Assembly (NCBI GenBank): GCA_002492295.1
Contig: DKYC01000103.1
Span: forward strand, 473 to 8,378
Direction of reading: 5' to 3'
DNA: 7,906 nt
Origin: Lachnospiraceae bacterium UBA7110
GTDB taxonomy: Bacteria > Bacillota > Clostridia > Lachnospirales > Lachnospiraceae
Shown here piece by piece: positions 6,087 to 7,906 of this stretch. The notes under the pieces are model-generated. The model searched no databases, was not told where the DNA came from, and was given only the letters and a program-made list of their open reading frames with translations. The translations under genes were made by a program, and so were the position numbers. How positions within the stretch are numbered: position 1 is the stretch's first letter; each line of letters opens with the position of its first letter.

Positions 6087-7265
6087 ATGTTAGGAGGCTC
6101 TGTTTGGATTGCGCTGCTGCGGCATATCATGGGTGCGGCATTGATGATGGGCGTGTTTTTCCTGCTGGACAGACCACGCTATTCCACGAAAAAGACGGCA
6201 GTGTATTACTGCATGTTCGGAGTGTTTGCAGCTGCGGTATTTGGCGCGTGGTACCTGGTAGATTTTGCAGTATTTGTCCGGTGTTCGGGCTTTGCGGCGA
6301 TTATTGTAATAGGTACTTTCTGTACGCTGATGAGTGCGGACTTCCTGTATCTGTCCATCTATAAGGTTACGCTTGGTTTTTACCTGCTCTCCGTCACAGT
6401 GTTTCTGGGTGTTGACGGTTCGCGCTTATGTTTTGGAAGCAGTCTTTGGGCGGATCTCGCATTGCGCGCGGCTGCCGAAACACTCATGCTGCTGTTTATC
6501 ATTATAACAGTGCGTCCGCGCTTTCAGGCAGGACGGGATTTTTTGAATGCCGTGATGGATTTGCCAAGCGCAATTACGTTAGTCTTTATGCTGATGATTG
6601 CGGGTGTGGGAGCATACTGGCCCGATGCCCATGAACTGTCCATAAACCGCGTGGTGCGCGTTGCGGTCATGCTTGTGATGACAGGGATTGTTCAGTGGAC
6701 GACGTTCCGGATGTATTTTTACCGCGGCAAAGAATATTACTGCCGGATGGAAAAGGAGCTTATGGAAATCAATGAACAGCTTCTGCGCCGCCAGCTGAAA
6801 CTGATGAAGGCGGAGGATTTGGATGTAAGGAATACAGGGCGGATTTGCGGGAATGACACAGTCAACAAAATTCTGTCCGTTTACAGAACCATTGCGGATG
6901 AGGAAAATATTCGGATTGTGGTGCGTGCGGACGTTGGTGAGAATCTCGCAATCCGTGAATTTGACATTGCGGCAATTCTTGTCAGTGTCTTCGAAAACGC
7001 AATTTACGAGTGTTGCAGTGCGGGAGAGGAAATAAAACGAATTAATATGGTTATTCAGCAGAATAAAAATAAAGTTGTGCTTTTATGCCAAAATACCTGC
7101 GCACCGACGCTGGAGCGGGAAGAATATGCCAAACACTGGAAAGATAAAGCGGAAAGCATACAAAAACTGGTGCAGTATTATAATGGGGAGATAGAATTTT
7201 CGATAGAAAACCGGATGCATGTTTCCAGGATTTTGCTCGATGTTTCCGCGCGTGGCAGGCAATAG
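6087..7265 (+). CDS. AgrC-like polytopic membrane sensor with a degenerate GHKL ATPase domain (probable pseudokinase)
   Basis: The 392-residue protein starts with about six hydrophobic helices (roughly 5-27, 38-58, 67-90, 94-108, 121-141, 161-177, 186-206; one may not cross the membrane). A charged helix (215-245) follows, then a GHKL-like domain. Recognisable parts are ICGNDTVNKILSVY (253-266), the helix that opens this domain in AgrC-type kinases, and an N box, VFENAIYE, with N304. Two essential parts are not seen. The helical linker runs from RRQLKLMKAEDL straight into NTGRICGN, so the usual RHD..NHL histidine segment and its partner helix (about 45 residues) are absent, and there is no histidine anywhere in 186-349. 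The glycine-rich G box expected before SIQKLVQYYNGEIEF is replaced by EYAKHWKDKAE. The frame is intact, so this is not a recent frameshift. It probably cannot autophosphorylate and may act as a ligand-binding partner or decoy. A good ribosome binding site (GGGAGG, 6074-6079) is 7 nt upstream. Confidence 0.85.
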   Translation: MLGGSVWIALLRHIMGAALMMGVFFLLDRPRYSTKKTAVYYCMFGVFAAAVFGAWYLVDFAVFVRCSGFAAIIVIGTFCTLMSADFLYLSIYKVTLGFYLLSVTVFLGVDGSRLCFGSSLWADLALRAAAETLMLLFIIITVRPRFQAGRDFLNAVMDLPSAITLVFMLMIAGVGAYWPDAHELSINRVVRVAVMLVMTGIVQWTTFRMYFYRGKEYYCRMEKELMEINEQLLRRQLKLMKAEDLDVRNTGRICGNDTVNKILSVYRTIADEENIRIVVRADVGENLAIREFDIAAILVSVFENAIYECCSAGEEIKRINMVIQQNKNKVVLLCQNTCAPTLEREEYAKHWKDKAESIQKLVQYYNGEIEFSIENRMHVSRILLDVSARGRQ

Positions 7266-7279
7266 CGTTACGAACTGCA

Positions 7280-7318
7280 GCAAAAATGAATCGTCTAAAA
7301 AGTGGTTTACATTTTTGC
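7280..7318. repeat. Inverted repeat overlapping the third operator
   Basis: GCAAAAATG (7280-7288) and CATTTTTGC (7310-7318) are perfect 9-bp inverted arms around a 21-nt loop. The stem is AT-rich and no U tract follows, so it is at best a weak terminator for the sensor gene that ends at 7265. The right arm covers the first bases of the downstream operator half-site. No stronger terminator is seen between the sensor gene and the next promoter, so some read-through is likely. Confidence 0.35.
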
Positions 7319-7385
7319 AATCCGTACCCTCTAAATTGCAATCCGTACTAAAACGCTTTCTTTTTTACGAAAAATACAATATGAT
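7314..7385 (+). promoter_or_regulatory. LytTR-type operator and promoter of the third secreted-protein gene
   Basis: TTGCAATCCGTACC (7315-7328) and TTGCAATCCGTACT (7336-7349) are 21 bp apart, and TATGAT (7380-7385) begins exactly 35 bp after the conserved G of the second repeat, the same geometry as at 1060-1131. The region around the expected -35 (TTTCTT, 7357-7362) matches the first promoter more than it matches TTGACA. The leader to the start codon is only about 50 nt and shows no notable structure. The shared layout points to common control by the LytTR regulator at 334-1080. Confidence 0.72.
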
Positions 7386-7442
7386 AAACAGGCAGAAAAA
7401 ACACGCACGAAATGATGTGCAATACAGAAAGGAGTTTATACT

Positions 7443-7906
7443 ATGAAAAGAAAAACATTATGGAAAATGTTCGGAACAGGAGCGCTCGCGCTCAGCCTGA
7501 TTGTTTCCCCGCTTGCGGGAACAGTGGCACAGGCGGCTGAGAATCCGCCCACAGAGACTACCACGGAAAATCCGGATGTGAAAGAAGGCGACAGTAAGAA
7601 GGCGCTTGATCCCACACAGGATGTGGAGATTCCGGCAGAAGGAACGGAAGACGCTGAAGGTTACAAACCTGCAAAACCTGCGTATGCTGACGTTGAAATC
7701 CCTGTTTGGGGTTACACTGAAGATGCGACCGTCTATTCGGTTGACGTGGAGTGGGGCGCGATGACGTTCCAGTGGGAGAGCAGCAGTTGGAATCCTGAAA
7801 CACACATGAAGAAAGAGGGTGCAGGGTGGAAAGTCTATGACAGCGCCAATAACAAGGCGCTCGACGCGACAGAGGACAAAATCAACGAAATTAAGGTCAC
7901 AAACCA
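7443..7906 (+). CDS. Secreted WGAMTF-domain protein, paralogue of the first secreted protein (3' end beyond window)
   Basis: An open frame runs from the ATG at 7443 to the window edge (154 complete codons). Residues 1-31 are a signal peptide almost the same as that of the gene at 1343 (pattern LWKM.GTGAL..SLI), with likely cleavage after AQA31. A short acidic linker (33-80) replaces the long Pro/Glu repeat tract of its paralogue. The shared domain starts near residue 81 (YADVEIPVWGYTEDATVYSV, then DVEWGAMTFQW) and reaches IKVTN at the edge. Over the 74 overlapping residues 56 are identical to the paralogue, and the DNA aligns without gaps (7683-7906 with 2021-2244). AAAGGAG (7428-7434) lies 8 nt before the start. 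From the paralogue, another 90-100 residues are expected beyond the window. It has its own LytTR-type operator. Confidence 0.88.
   Translation, partial: MKRKTLWKMFGTGALALSLIVSPLAGTVAQAAENPPTETTTENPDVKEGDSKKALDPTQDVEIPAEGTEDAEGYKPAKPAYADVEIPVWGYTEDATVYSVDVEWGAMTFQWESSSWNPETHMKKEGAGWKVYDSANNKALDATEDKINEIKVTN

Noticed and set aside
6948..6956. GCAATCCGT inside the sensor gene as a further operator
   Set aside because: A single half-site with no partner 21 bp away on either side and no -10 box placed after it; likely chance.

Overview
The window looks like a chromosomal piece of a low-to-mid GC Firmicute, most likely a gut Clostridium-type (Lachnospiraceae-like) anaerobe. This rests on strong AGGAGG-type ribosome binding sites, Gram-positive signal peptides, a LytTR response regulator with a GHKL-type membrane sensor, and GLUG-like surface repeats. 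The taxon is inferred from style only. All genes are on the + strand, and no rRNA, tRNA, CRISPR array, transposase or phage gene is visible.

Layout. Positions 1-105 hold two back-to-back hairpin terminators that close an operon to the left. Positions 106-333 are an AT-rich control region with a phased array of 21-bp-spaced direct repeats and a TATGAT -10 box. Next is a LytTR response regulator (334-1080). Its 3' end contains the first half of a second 21-bp-spaced operator (about 1060-1095), followed by a TATGAT box and a ~200-nt structured leader. Then comes a likely operon: secreted protein 1 with a Pro/Glu-rich 10-residue repeat tract (1343-2545), secreted protein 2 with a probable beta-helix domain (2593-4026), a GLUG-like one-pass membrane protein (4088-5503), a small membrane-anchored protein (5538-6035), and a polytopic AgrC-like sensor that appears to lack its phosphoacceptor histidine region and its G box (6087-7265). 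A third copy of the 21-bp-spaced operator plus TATGAT box (about 7314-7385) then drives a third secreted protein (7443 to the window end), a close paralogue of secreted protein 1.

How it may work together (inference). The LytTR regulator probably binds all three operators. It would then control its own gene, the surface-protein operon that ends with the degenerate sensor, and the third secreted protein. The three secreted proteins share one C-terminal domain (core TVYSVDVEWGAMTFQ) and carry no recognisable cell-wall sorting signal. The two membrane proteins have similar-looking extracellular beta-rich ends. I read the locus as a self-regulated cell-surface/secreted protein module. I do not recognise it as a named system, and its function cannot be told from sequence alone.
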